Position numbers and translations under genes: made by a program
Source of the DNA: Lachnospiraceae bacterium
Lineage (GTDB): Bacteria; Bacillota_A; Clostridia; Lachnospirales; Lachnospiraceae
Direction: 5' to 3'
DNA length: 10,332 nt
NCBI GenBank assembly: GCA_900764695.1
Contig: CAAFOY010000083.1
Span: 1 to 10,332 of the forward strand
In this document: positions 1 to 5,020 of the stretch, one piece after another
Numbering within the stretch: the stretch's first letter is position 1
How the letters are laid out: every line of letters begins with the position of its first letter
The notes under the pieces: generated by a model
What the model was told of the DNA's origin: nothing
The model's input: only the letters and a program-made list of their open reading frames with translations
Databases searched by the model: none

Positions 1-540
1 TATTCAGCTTCCACCATCATCAAAAAAAAGCTTAAACTTTACCCACGTTGGATTAAAAAATACAAAATTAATACTAATTATTTTGTTCCTATGGGATTAA
101 GTTTGACTGGGGTTGACGATTTTCAGAAGTATTATGGCAAACTTACAATCACTAGCCAAAGTGTGAAAAAGCGTGTTTATCCTGGTAAGTTTAATTGCAA
201 AAATGAAAAAGGTGATTTGATATATATATCATCCTGGTACGGATACGATTCTGATTCCTACCAAATTGACTACCTAAATTGTAAATTAAAAAATGTCATT
301 AATATAAAAAAGCCAACTTCTATGAGCACATTTTTCAAAAAATTAGGTGTAAAGAAATATAACTACAATTCAAAAACACACACTATAGATTTTATATGTA
401 AAAAGTGTTATTGCAATTTCCACAATGATGATGCAGAATATGAAGATATTTGGTGGACAATCAAAATGAATGATAAAAATCAACTTACTCCTGATACCAT
501 TGTTAATTTTCAACTTATAACAGATTGGGAAGTATGGTAA
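1..540 (+). CDS. Hypothetical protein, 5'-truncated by the window edge
   Basis: The reading frame is open from base 1 with no stop, so the gene almost certainly starts outside the window. About 179 codons are visible. The first ATG, at 91, has no ribosome binding site before it (the preceding bases are T-rich), and the codons upstream of it read as plausible protein, so I treat it as an internal methionine. The visible part is rich in Lys, Asn, Tyr and Asp, has an aromatic C-terminus ending DWEVW, and has a small cysteine cluster (CKKCYC) about 50 residues before the end. No membrane segment is seen in the visible part. I do not recognise a family; a C-terminal domain of a secreted or surface protein is possible but unproven. 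A strong rightward terminator follows at 561-593, so this is the last gene of its transcript. Confidence 0.6.
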   Translation, partial: YSASTIIKKKLKLYPRWIKKYKINTNYFVPMGLSLTGVDDFQKYYGKLTITSQSVKKRVYPGKFNCKNEKGDLIYISSWYGYDSDSYQIDYLNCKLKNVINIKKPTSMSTFFKKLGVKKYNYNSKTHTIDFICKKCYCNFHNDDAEYEDIWWTIKMNDKNQLTPDTIVNFQLITDWEVW

Positions 541-560
541 TATTTTCCCTTACTTATTTC

Positions 561-593
561 AGGTCTGCCACTTTCATGGCAGACCTGTTTTTT
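561..593 (+). terminator. Intrinsic terminator of the left-edge gene
   Basis: A perfect 10-bp inverted repeat (AGGTCTGCCA at 561-570, TGGCAGACCT at 577-586) encloses a 6-nt loop and is followed by a run of six T at 588-593. This is a textbook rightward Rho-independent terminator, 20 bp after the stop codon at 540. On the other strand the hairpin is not followed by a T-run, so it should end leftward transcripts poorly. The T-tract overlaps the stop codon of the convergent gene. Confidence 0.9.
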
Positions 594-1566
594 ATATTTT
601 GTCATCTACTTCTTCATCTTCGCTGTTGCATGTATTTAATATTTCTTTTAAACACTGGTTTATTTCGTTATTGTCTTTTATTTCTCTTTTAGTTTCTCCC
701 TCACACATTGGTGGTTCCAGTTCCAGTGGTTTTACATCGTTTAATAACAAGTCTCCCTCTACGAATTTAAGGCAAGGATTGCTTTCTGCTTCGTGGGTGT
801 TCATTTTCGGTGGCATTGTTTTTCCTAATGAGTTGAATTTGTATGCCTGATAATAAACTGTTCTAAGGTATAATGTTATTCCGGCAGACATTGTTCCCGT
901 TGTGGGATTAAATTCCATAACTTTCGCAACTGCATTCATATTTAAACCATTTTCTACCGTATTGTCATACATATTAAAGCCTACGTAGTTGATATAGTAT
1001 TCTTCGTATGAATTGTAAACTGTTGATGCTCCATAAGGTGCATACATGTCAACGGTTACACTTCTTGGATTTGTGTCCGGATTGTAGTTTGTTGTTCCAA
1101 CTGCCGGCAAATATACTGCTTCTAATGAAACTGTTGTAATGTATTTCTTACAATTATCGTATAGTCTGATTTTAAATACTACTCTTAGGTTTGTAAGTTT
1201 TACACGCAGGCAGTTTGCTCTTCCCGGTATGGTTGATACTGTTGAAAAAGTAGGTGGATTTCCCATTTCTGCCAATTCCTCTTCAGTATATTCAACTGTT
1301 TCTTCTTCACCTGTAAAATAGCCTTTTCCTGAATATATTTTTATATCTGCCACCAAAAGCTGAACGTAAGTTGTTGTTGGATAAAGTGTTAAAATATTCT
1401 CAGGTATGGTTATTGTTCTACACAGATTTATTCCTACCTCATCATATATTATAGGGGAATATATAGACAAGTTTTCAGGTTCACCACATCCGGGGCTTAC
1501 ACATACATCACAATCTTTTCCGGTATGGCAACACTGATTGCACGACATCATTTTATAATCTGACAT
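592..1566 (-). CDS. Cysteine-rich protein of unknown function
   Basis: A 324-residue protein with no signal peptide or membrane segment that I can see. The N-terminus carries a cysteine cluster (Cys 9, 12, 13, 19, 22, 27, pattern C-x2-CC-x5-C-x2-C-x4-C); seven more cysteines are scattered to residue 313, giving 13 in all. The middle (about 50-240) alternates hydrophobic and polar residues and is rich in Thr, Tyr and Val, which suggests beta-sandwich structure. The tail (about 285-324) is acidic and hydrophilic. The start is supported by GAGGAG at 1573-1578, six bases before the ATG. The gene stands alone, divergent from yihY and convergent with the left-edge gene. The upstream sequence fits a SigK/SigE-like promoter, and cysteine-rich soluble proteins are common among spore coat components, so a spore-layer role is an inference. 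I do not recognise the family; a surface or metal-binding protein is also possible. Confidence 0.85.
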   Translation of the reverse strand: MSDYKMMSCNQCCHTGKDCDVCVSPGCGEPENLSIYSPIIYDEVGINLCRTITIPENILTLYPTTTYVQLLVADIKIYSGKGYFTGEEETVEYTEEELAEMGNPPTFSTVSTIPGRANCLRVKLTNLRVVFKIRLYDNCKKYITTVSLEAVYLPAVGTTNYNPDTNPRSVTVDMYAPYGASTVYNSYEEYYINYVGFNMYDNTVENGLNMNAVAKVMEFNPTTGTMSAGITLYLRTVYYQAYKFNSLGKTMPPKMNTHEAESNPCLKFVEGDLLLNDVKPLELEPPMCEGETKREIKDNNEINQCLKEILNTCNSEDEEVDDKI

Positions 1567-1587
1567 TTTTATCTCCTCTTTTTGTTT

Positions 1588-1619
1588 ATTATATTTTATG
1601 CCGTATTACTCATAATGTT
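1588..1619 (-). promoter_or_regulatory. Candidate SigK/SigE-like promoter, with overlapping TATAAT
   Basis: Read leftward, the sequence shows AAC (1617-1619), a 16-nt spacer, then CATAAAATA (1592-1600). This fits the SigK pattern AC-N16/17-CATAnnnTA. CATAAAAT also matches the SigE -10 CATACAAT at seven of eight bases. A SigA-like TATAAT overlaps at 1588-1593, but its -35 position (ATTATG, 17 bp away) is poor. The predicted start near 1585 gives a leader of about 18 nt that includes the RBS. Matches in A+T-rich DNA can arise by chance, so this is a candidate only. Confidence 0.45.
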
Positions 1620-1644
1620 GCTTACACTTTTATATTTTTATTTA

Positions 1645-1673
1645 TTGTTGATAATAGTAAAAAATGCTATACT
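1645..1673 (+). promoter_or_regulatory. SigA-type promoter of yihY
   Basis: TTGTTG (1645-1650), a 17-bp spacer and TATACT (1668-1673) form a good vegetative promoter, strengthened by an extended -10 TG at 1665-1666. Transcription would start near 1680, leaving a leader of about 24 nt before the yihY start codon. An AAAGGA ribosome binding site lies at 1691-1696. Confidence 0.7.
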
Positions 1674-1703
1674 AACTCATATGATTAAGTAAAGGATTTT
1701 ATT

Positions 1704-2552
1704 ATGAAACATAAATTATTTAATTTTATAAAAAAAGCATATGACTTTATTGACACTATTGGGCAGGACAAAGTAGGTATCTATACAGCTCAGGCTTCTT
1801 TCTTTATTATTTTGTCCATTTTTCCATTTATACTTTTGTTTTTTAATTTAATAGGTCATGCTTCAATTAATCAGAATACTATTATTTATTTGATTCATTC
1901 ATATGCACCTGATTCTCTTAAGCCTTTATTTGTTCAGGCTGTTAGTGAAATATATGAACATGTATCAAGTGCTGCTGTGTCCATTACAGCCATTGCTGCA
2001 ATATGGTCAGCATCTAAAGGCGTGTTGTCTGTAATGTTTGGCTTGTACGAAATAGCAAAAATTCACCAGAAACGTAATTATTTCATATCAAGATTTGTAT
2101 CAATGCTTTATACAATAATATTTACTGTTGCATTGGCTTCTACAATGGTACTACTTGTTTTTGGTAATAAGCTCTTTAACCTTGCCATGTCACTGGCTCC
2201 ATGGTTAAGACAGATATCTATTGTTACATTAATGCTTAGATATCTTTTGGTATTCTTACTTCTGGTGCTTTTCTTCTCATTAATATACAGACTTGCCAAT
2301 TTTAAGCTTGCTACTTTTGGAAAAGTATTTCCGGGTGCTTTTTTCTCAGCACTTGGCTGGGTTGTTTTTTCCTATATCTTTTCTATTTATGTAGACAGCT
2401 TTTCAGGAATGTCTTATATGTATGGAAGTTTTACCGCTGTAATCGTATTTATGTTATGGATTTATTTTTTGATTTATATAATGTTTATCGGTGCGGAAAT
2501 CAATAAGCTTCTCTTCCCTGAAACTGAAGCTACAGTTACTGTAAAGATGTAA
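1704..2552 (+). CDS. YihY/BrkB-family inner membrane protein
   Basis: A 282-residue integral membrane protein of the YihY/virulence factor BrkB family (once called RNase BN, a name now withdrawn for this family). About six membrane segments are visible, near residues 33-52, 92-110, 130-155, 178-200, 210-232 and 240-262. The C-terminal block around residues 236-270 (YMYGSFTAVIVFMLWIYF then GAEIN) is the family's most typical stretch. The length is usual. The start is supported by AAAGGA just upstream and a short leader from its own promoter. The biochemical role of the family is unknown; transport or envelope functions have been proposed. The gene is monocistronic and converges on the SpoIID-family gene, with the two coding ends overlapping by 17 bp. 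Confidence 0.9.
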   Translation: MKHKLFNFIKKAYDFIDTIGQDKVGIYTAQASFFIILSIFPFILLFFNLIGHASINQNTIIYLIHSYAPDSLKPLFVQAVSEIYEHVSSAAVSITAIAAIWSASKGVLSVMFGLYEIAKIHQKRNYFISRFVSMLYTIIFTVALASTMVLLVFGNKLFNLAMSLAPWLRQISIVTLMLRYLLVFLLLVLFFSLIYRLANFKLATFGKVFPGAFFSALGWVVFSYIFSIYVDSFSGMSYMYGSFTAVIVFMLWIYFLIYIMFIGAEINKLLFPETEATVTVKM

Positions 2553-3918
2553 TTTCAACGTCATTATAAAAGGTTGCAAGTATTTCCTTGTAACCTTTTC
2601 CTTTTTTTGCCATTTGGCAGGCAGCACTTTGGCTCATTCCACTTCCGTGTCCAAATCCACCTCCGTATATTTTTATTCCATCCAATTTGTTGTTTTTGTA
2701 CACGCTTTTTATTGAAATAAACGCACTTGGAAGCATGCTTAATTTTGTTCTCTTTGTTTTATCGCTTAGTTTTATTGTTGAGTAATATGAGCTTAGTATT
2801 TTTCTAATCTGATTTTGATTTACAATGGATATTTGTCTCTTATCTCCATAAATAGTCATTTGGGCAACTATTCCCCCTGCCCCTCTTTTGTTTATTTCCA
2901 TTCGGTTAATTGTGCCTACATTTACTGCCATATTTTTGTATATGGAATTTTCTATCTGCTTAGTTGTCAGATATGTTGTCCATCTGTAAAAAGGCGATTT
3001 TTTTTCTACTGATTTAGGTTTTTCTTTTATATATTTATCAAATATTTTTTCATCTGATATGTTTTCCGTGATTGTTGTAAGATTGGTTTCCTTTAAATAT
3101 TTCTGTTTCTTTATCCCCCATATTCTATAGTCTGTTGTATATCCCCATGACGTAGAAAAATAATATGCATTTATTAATTTCCCTTTATACTTCATTACCG
3201 TGCCTTTTGTTTCATTTGCTGCTTTTATGCTGTTTTCTCCGGGAACGTTTTTGTTGTACACCTGATAACTTACGCTGTCGTCTCCCTTGGCATTGTATTT
3301 TTTATATTTTTTGCCCTGACTTTTCATAATATATGTTCTGGCACAAACTGCCTGTGCCTTAAGGGCTTCTTTTGGCGATTCTTCCCCTATTTCGCTGGAA
3401 ATTACCGCTGCAACATAATCTTCCATGCCAACCTGATTAACTAACACAAGACCACTGCTTTCTTTATATATGTAGAAAATCCCCTTATAACTTTGCATAT
3501 TCGTTTCATCTTTCAGTATTGACATTTCACCTTTAGGCTCCACTTTTATAACATTGCTTTGTTTAAAATATTTACTGCCTGTTCCAATATCAATCTGCTT
3601 CTTTATGCTCTTTTTATTCTTAAAATTTTCTCCAAAATATATGTTTAATACTGATGCCTTGGCTACAAATTTTGAATAGTGCATTGTGATATAATTATTA
3701 TTTAGAATAACAATTCTAACTGTGTTGTCTTTTTTGCTTTCTTCATTGGTTGTTGTCTCTGCTTCTGTTTTTATTTCAGTAATATTTTCGCTATTGACCG
3801 CCTGCAGGGACTTTTCTCCTGAATCATATTCAGGAATATACTCTACCTGATTAACTTTAAAAATAACCGCTGACAAAAACACTGCCACAAAAATACATAC
3901 TGCTAGTTTTAATTTCAT
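2536..3918 (-). CDS. SpoIID/LytB-domain protein (peptidoglycan-acting)
   Basis: A 460-residue protein with an N-terminal membrane anchor (about residues 4-21) and an acidic, Thr/Glu-rich linker to about 65, so the catalytic part should be outside the cytoplasmic membrane. SpoIID/LytB signatures follow. One is VISSEIG at 172-178, with Glu176 at the position of the SpoIID catalytic glutamate. It runs into EALKAQAVCARTYIM at 184-198. The others are LPSAF at 396-400 and GGGFGHGSGMSQ at 419-430 near the end. SpoIID of Bacillus is a lytic transglycosylase that trims denuded glycan strands during engulfment. At 460 residues this is longer than typical SpoIID (roughly 340), so it could be a vegetative LytB-like paralogue, and I withhold the symbol. 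The RBS GGGGG lies just before the start codon at 3916-3918. No clear promoter is visible between the gene and the 6S RNA terminator at 3954. Its 3' end overlaps yihY. Confidence 0.88.
   Translation of the reverse strand: MKLKLAVCIFVAVFLSAVIFKVNQVEYIPEYDSGEKSLQAVNSENITEIKTEAETTTNEESKKDNTVRIVILNNNYITMHYSKFVAKASVLNIYFGENFKNKKSIKKQIDIGTGSKYFKQSNVIKVEPKGEMSILKDETNMQSYKGIFYIYKESSGLVLVNQVGMEDYVAAVISSEIGEESPKEALKAQAVCARTYIMKSQGKKYKKYNAKGDDSVSYQVYNKNVPGENSIKAANETKGTVMKYKGKLINAYYFSTSWGYTTDYRIWGIKKQKYLKETNLTTITENISDEKIFDKYIKEKPKSVEKKSPFYRWTTYLTTKQIENSIYKNMAVNVGTINRMEINKRGAGGIVAQMTIYGDKRQISIVNQNQIRKILSSYYSTIKLSDKTKRTKLSMLPSAFISIKSVYKNNKLDGIKIYGGGFGHGSGMSQSAACQMAKKGKGYKEILATFYNDVEITSLQ
2568..2608 (+). 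terminator. yihY terminator inside the SpoIID-family coding end
   Basis: A 13-bp stem (2568-2580 with 2587-2599) has a 6-nt loop. In the rightward RNA all 13 positions pair, with one G-U; in the leftward RNA that position is a C-A mismatch. The right arm leads into a T-rich tract, TTTTCCTTTTTTT (2596-2608). It begins 16 bp after the yihY stop and fits an intrinsic terminator acting rightward. The same bases encode residues near 435-450 of the SpoIID-family protein. Confidence 0.75.
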
Positions 3919-3953
3919 ACTTCCCCCATTATTTCTTCTGATAAGATTTCTCA

Positions 3954-3989
3954 GAAAAAAAACGTAGTATAAAAAAATATACTACGTTT
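3954..3989 (-). terminator. Terminator of the 6S RNA transcript
   Basis: A perfect 12-bp stem (AAACGTAGTATA at 3960-3971 with TATACTACGTTT at 3978-3989) has a 6-nt loop. Read leftward it ends in a run of T made of the stem's last bases plus 3954-3959. It is a strong leftward intrinsic terminator, about 100 nt past the 6S closing stem and 35 nt before the SpoIID-family start. It should insulate that gene from 6S transcription. Confidence 0.85.
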
Positions 3990-3997
3990 CTCATCTG

Positions 3998-4078
3998 TTA
4001 TAATCGTTTCTCGCACATTCAAGTCATGCTTCGCATAAGGTGCTCGAAATCATAATCAATCACTTCGTGATTGGTTAT
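3998..4078 (-). other. Structured hairpin series between 6S RNA and its terminator
   Basis: Two hairpins are visible in the leftward RNA. The first pairs 4067-4078 with 4052-4063 (12 positions, one C-A mismatch, 3-nt loop). The second is a longer, interrupted stem: 4049-4055 with 3998-4004, then TTC with GAA, a tandem G-A/G-A mismatch (4044-4045 with 4011-4012), GCAC with GTGC, and an inner ATGC-GAA-GCAT hairpin (4026-4036). The two hairpins share the bases near 4052-4055, so they cannot both form fully. This could be a 3' trailer removed from 6S RNA, a separate small RNA, or a dispersed repeat. I do not recognise a named RNA family. Confidence 0.5.
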
Positions 4079-4079
4079 A

Positions 4080-4262
4080 AAATATGTACCTGAAATGCCG
4101 GCCTGCGTTTTGAGTCCTAGCAAACGCCAGGTGGGCAACCGCATCTAAAGTTCTGCCTTCCACCTGATAATGAGGCTTGACATCCCTTTAGAGATTAGGA
4201 ATCCCTTTATTCAAACTGTAGGTTCAAAATAGGCAGGATTCACGAACATTTCAGGTCAAAAT
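4080..4262 (-). ncRNA. ssrS: 6S RNA
   Basis: 6S RNA mimics an open promoter and sequesters SigA RNA polymerase, mainly in stationary phase. A perfect 10-bp closing stem (ACCTGAAATG near 4256-4247 in the RNA, CATTTCAGGT near 4097-4088) encloses about 150 nt. The interior has features of Firmicutes 6S RNAs: TTTTGAACCTACA on the 5' side of the central region, GTCAAGCC, and an apical CAGGTGG / CCACCTG arm containing GGCA / TGCC. A GCGTTT / AAACGC hairpin lies on the 3' side. The size (about 170-185 nt) is right. The call rests on recalled consensus and structure, not on a covariance search. The ends are approximate: the promoter predicts a primary transcript starting near 4288 and running to the terminator at 3954, so the mature RNA probably needs trimming. 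Confidence 0.85.
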
Positions 4263-4286
4263 AATTAATAAATATTAATTATTTTG
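4257..4286. repeat. Perfect A+T palindrome in front of the 6S RNA body
   Basis: Two perfectly complementary 14-bp arms (4257-4270 and 4273-4286) are separated by only two bases. The arms are almost pure A/T, closed by a C-G pair at the base. It sits between the predicted transcription start (about 4288) and the 6S closing stem, so it would be the 5' hairpin of the primary transcript. It lacks a T-tract on either side and is not a normal terminator. Confidence 0.8.
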
Positions 4287-4294
4287 ATAATGTA

Positions 4295-4323
4295 ATTATA
4301 GTTTATCATTGCAATTTTTGCAA
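4295..4323 (-). promoter_or_regulatory. SigA-type promoter of 6S RNA
   Basis: Read leftward: TTGCAA (4318-4323), exactly 17 bp, then a consensus TATAAT (4295-4300). The start would be the A near 4288. The -35 hexamer lies in one arm of a perfect inverted repeat (ATTGCAA, 3-nt centre, TTGCAAT, 4308-4324), which could be an operator. The promoter begins only 24 bp beyond the stop of the acetyltransferase gene, and no terminator separates them. Confidence 0.7.
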
Positions 4324-4347
4324 TCACTTTTCGTTTACATTTTATGA

Positions 4348-5007
4348 TTATTTTTTCTTTATGATGTTGTTTTTGTCTTTAAAAATATGTCCTTCAGGAA
4401 TAACTCCACGAACACTTGATAATGGATAAACATTACAGTGTCTTCCGATTACTGTTCCCGGATTTAATACTGAATTACAACCAACTTCTACATAGTCTCC
4501 AAGCATTGCACCGAACTTTTTAAGTCCTGTTTCAATCTGCTCATCGCCGTTCTTTACTACTACTAATGTTTTGTCTGATTTTACATTAGATGTAATTGAA
4601 CCTGCTCCCATATGAGAATGTGTTCCAAGTATACTGTCACCAACATAGTTGTAATGTGGAACCTGTACTGTATTAAATAAAACAACGTTCTTTAATTCTG
4701 TAGAATTTCCAACTACACAGTTCTTCCCAACAATTGCCTTTCCTCTAACGAAAGCTGATGGTCTTATTTCTGTGTCAGCGTCAACAATCAAAGGACCTGT
4801 TAAGCTTGCTGTTGGAGCAATCTTAACTGTTTTGTGAACCCAGATGTTATCTTCAATCTGATTAAATTCATTCTTTGGAAGTGTTGGTCCAAGTTTCATA
4901 ATAAAGTCTCCAATATCAGCTAAAACTTCCCATGGGTATGTTTTTCCTTCAAATAATTTCGCAGCTATTGTTTCATTTAAATCATATAAATCCTTTATTG
5001 TATACAT
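4348..5007 (-). CDS. GlmU C-terminal-like left-handed beta-helix acetyltransferase
   Basis: A 219-residue protein with a short helical N-terminus (1-50) and then left-handed parallel beta-helix hexapeptide repeats (about 55-205), e.g. AIVGKNCVVGNST and GTVIGRHCNVYP. The block PHYNYVGDSILG, then MGAGSITSNV (117-142), closely resembles the active-site region of GlmU and of archaeal sugar-1-phosphate acetyltransferases. His118 is at the GlmU catalytic histidine position. The nucleotidyltransferase half of GlmU is absent. Homologues are often annotated as UDP-N-acetylglucosamine pyrophosphorylase, which this sequence does not support. A likely role is acetyl-CoA-dependent N-acetylation of glucosamine-1-phosphate or a related amino sugar, inferred from the fold and from glmS 13 bp upstream. 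The AAGGAG RBS (5016-5021) overlaps the glmS stop codon, so the two are co-translated from one mRNA. No terminator follows before the 6S promoter. Confidence 0.85.
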   Translation of the reverse strand: MYTIKDLYDLNETIAAKLFEGKTYPWEVLADIGDFIMKLGPTLPKNEFNQIEDNIWVHKTVKIAPTASLTGPLIVDADTEIRPSAFVRGKAIVGKNCVVGNSTELKNVVLFNTVQVPHYNYVGDSILGTHSHMGAGSITSNVKSDKTLVVVKNGDEQIETGLKKFGAMLGDYVEVGCNSVLNPGTVIGRHCNVYPLSSVRGVIPEGHIFKDKNNIIKKK

Positions 5008-5020
5008 TTGGTTTTCTCCT

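Noticed and set aside
599..850. Rightward 83-codon ORF rich in serine
   Set aside because: It is antisense to the acidic tail of the cysteine-rich gene. The Ser-rich composition is what reversed Glu/Asp codons give.
3936..3956. TTCTGA/TCAGAA inverted repeat upstream of the SpoIID-family start as an operator
   Set aside because: The arms are only 6 bp with a 9-nt centre, and no promoter is recognisable around it. Chance is likely in this base composition.
4257..4286. Palindrome as a terminator for the acetyltransferase gene
   Set aside because: The stem is almost entirely A/T, has no T-tract after it in either direction, and lies downstream of a consensus promoter.
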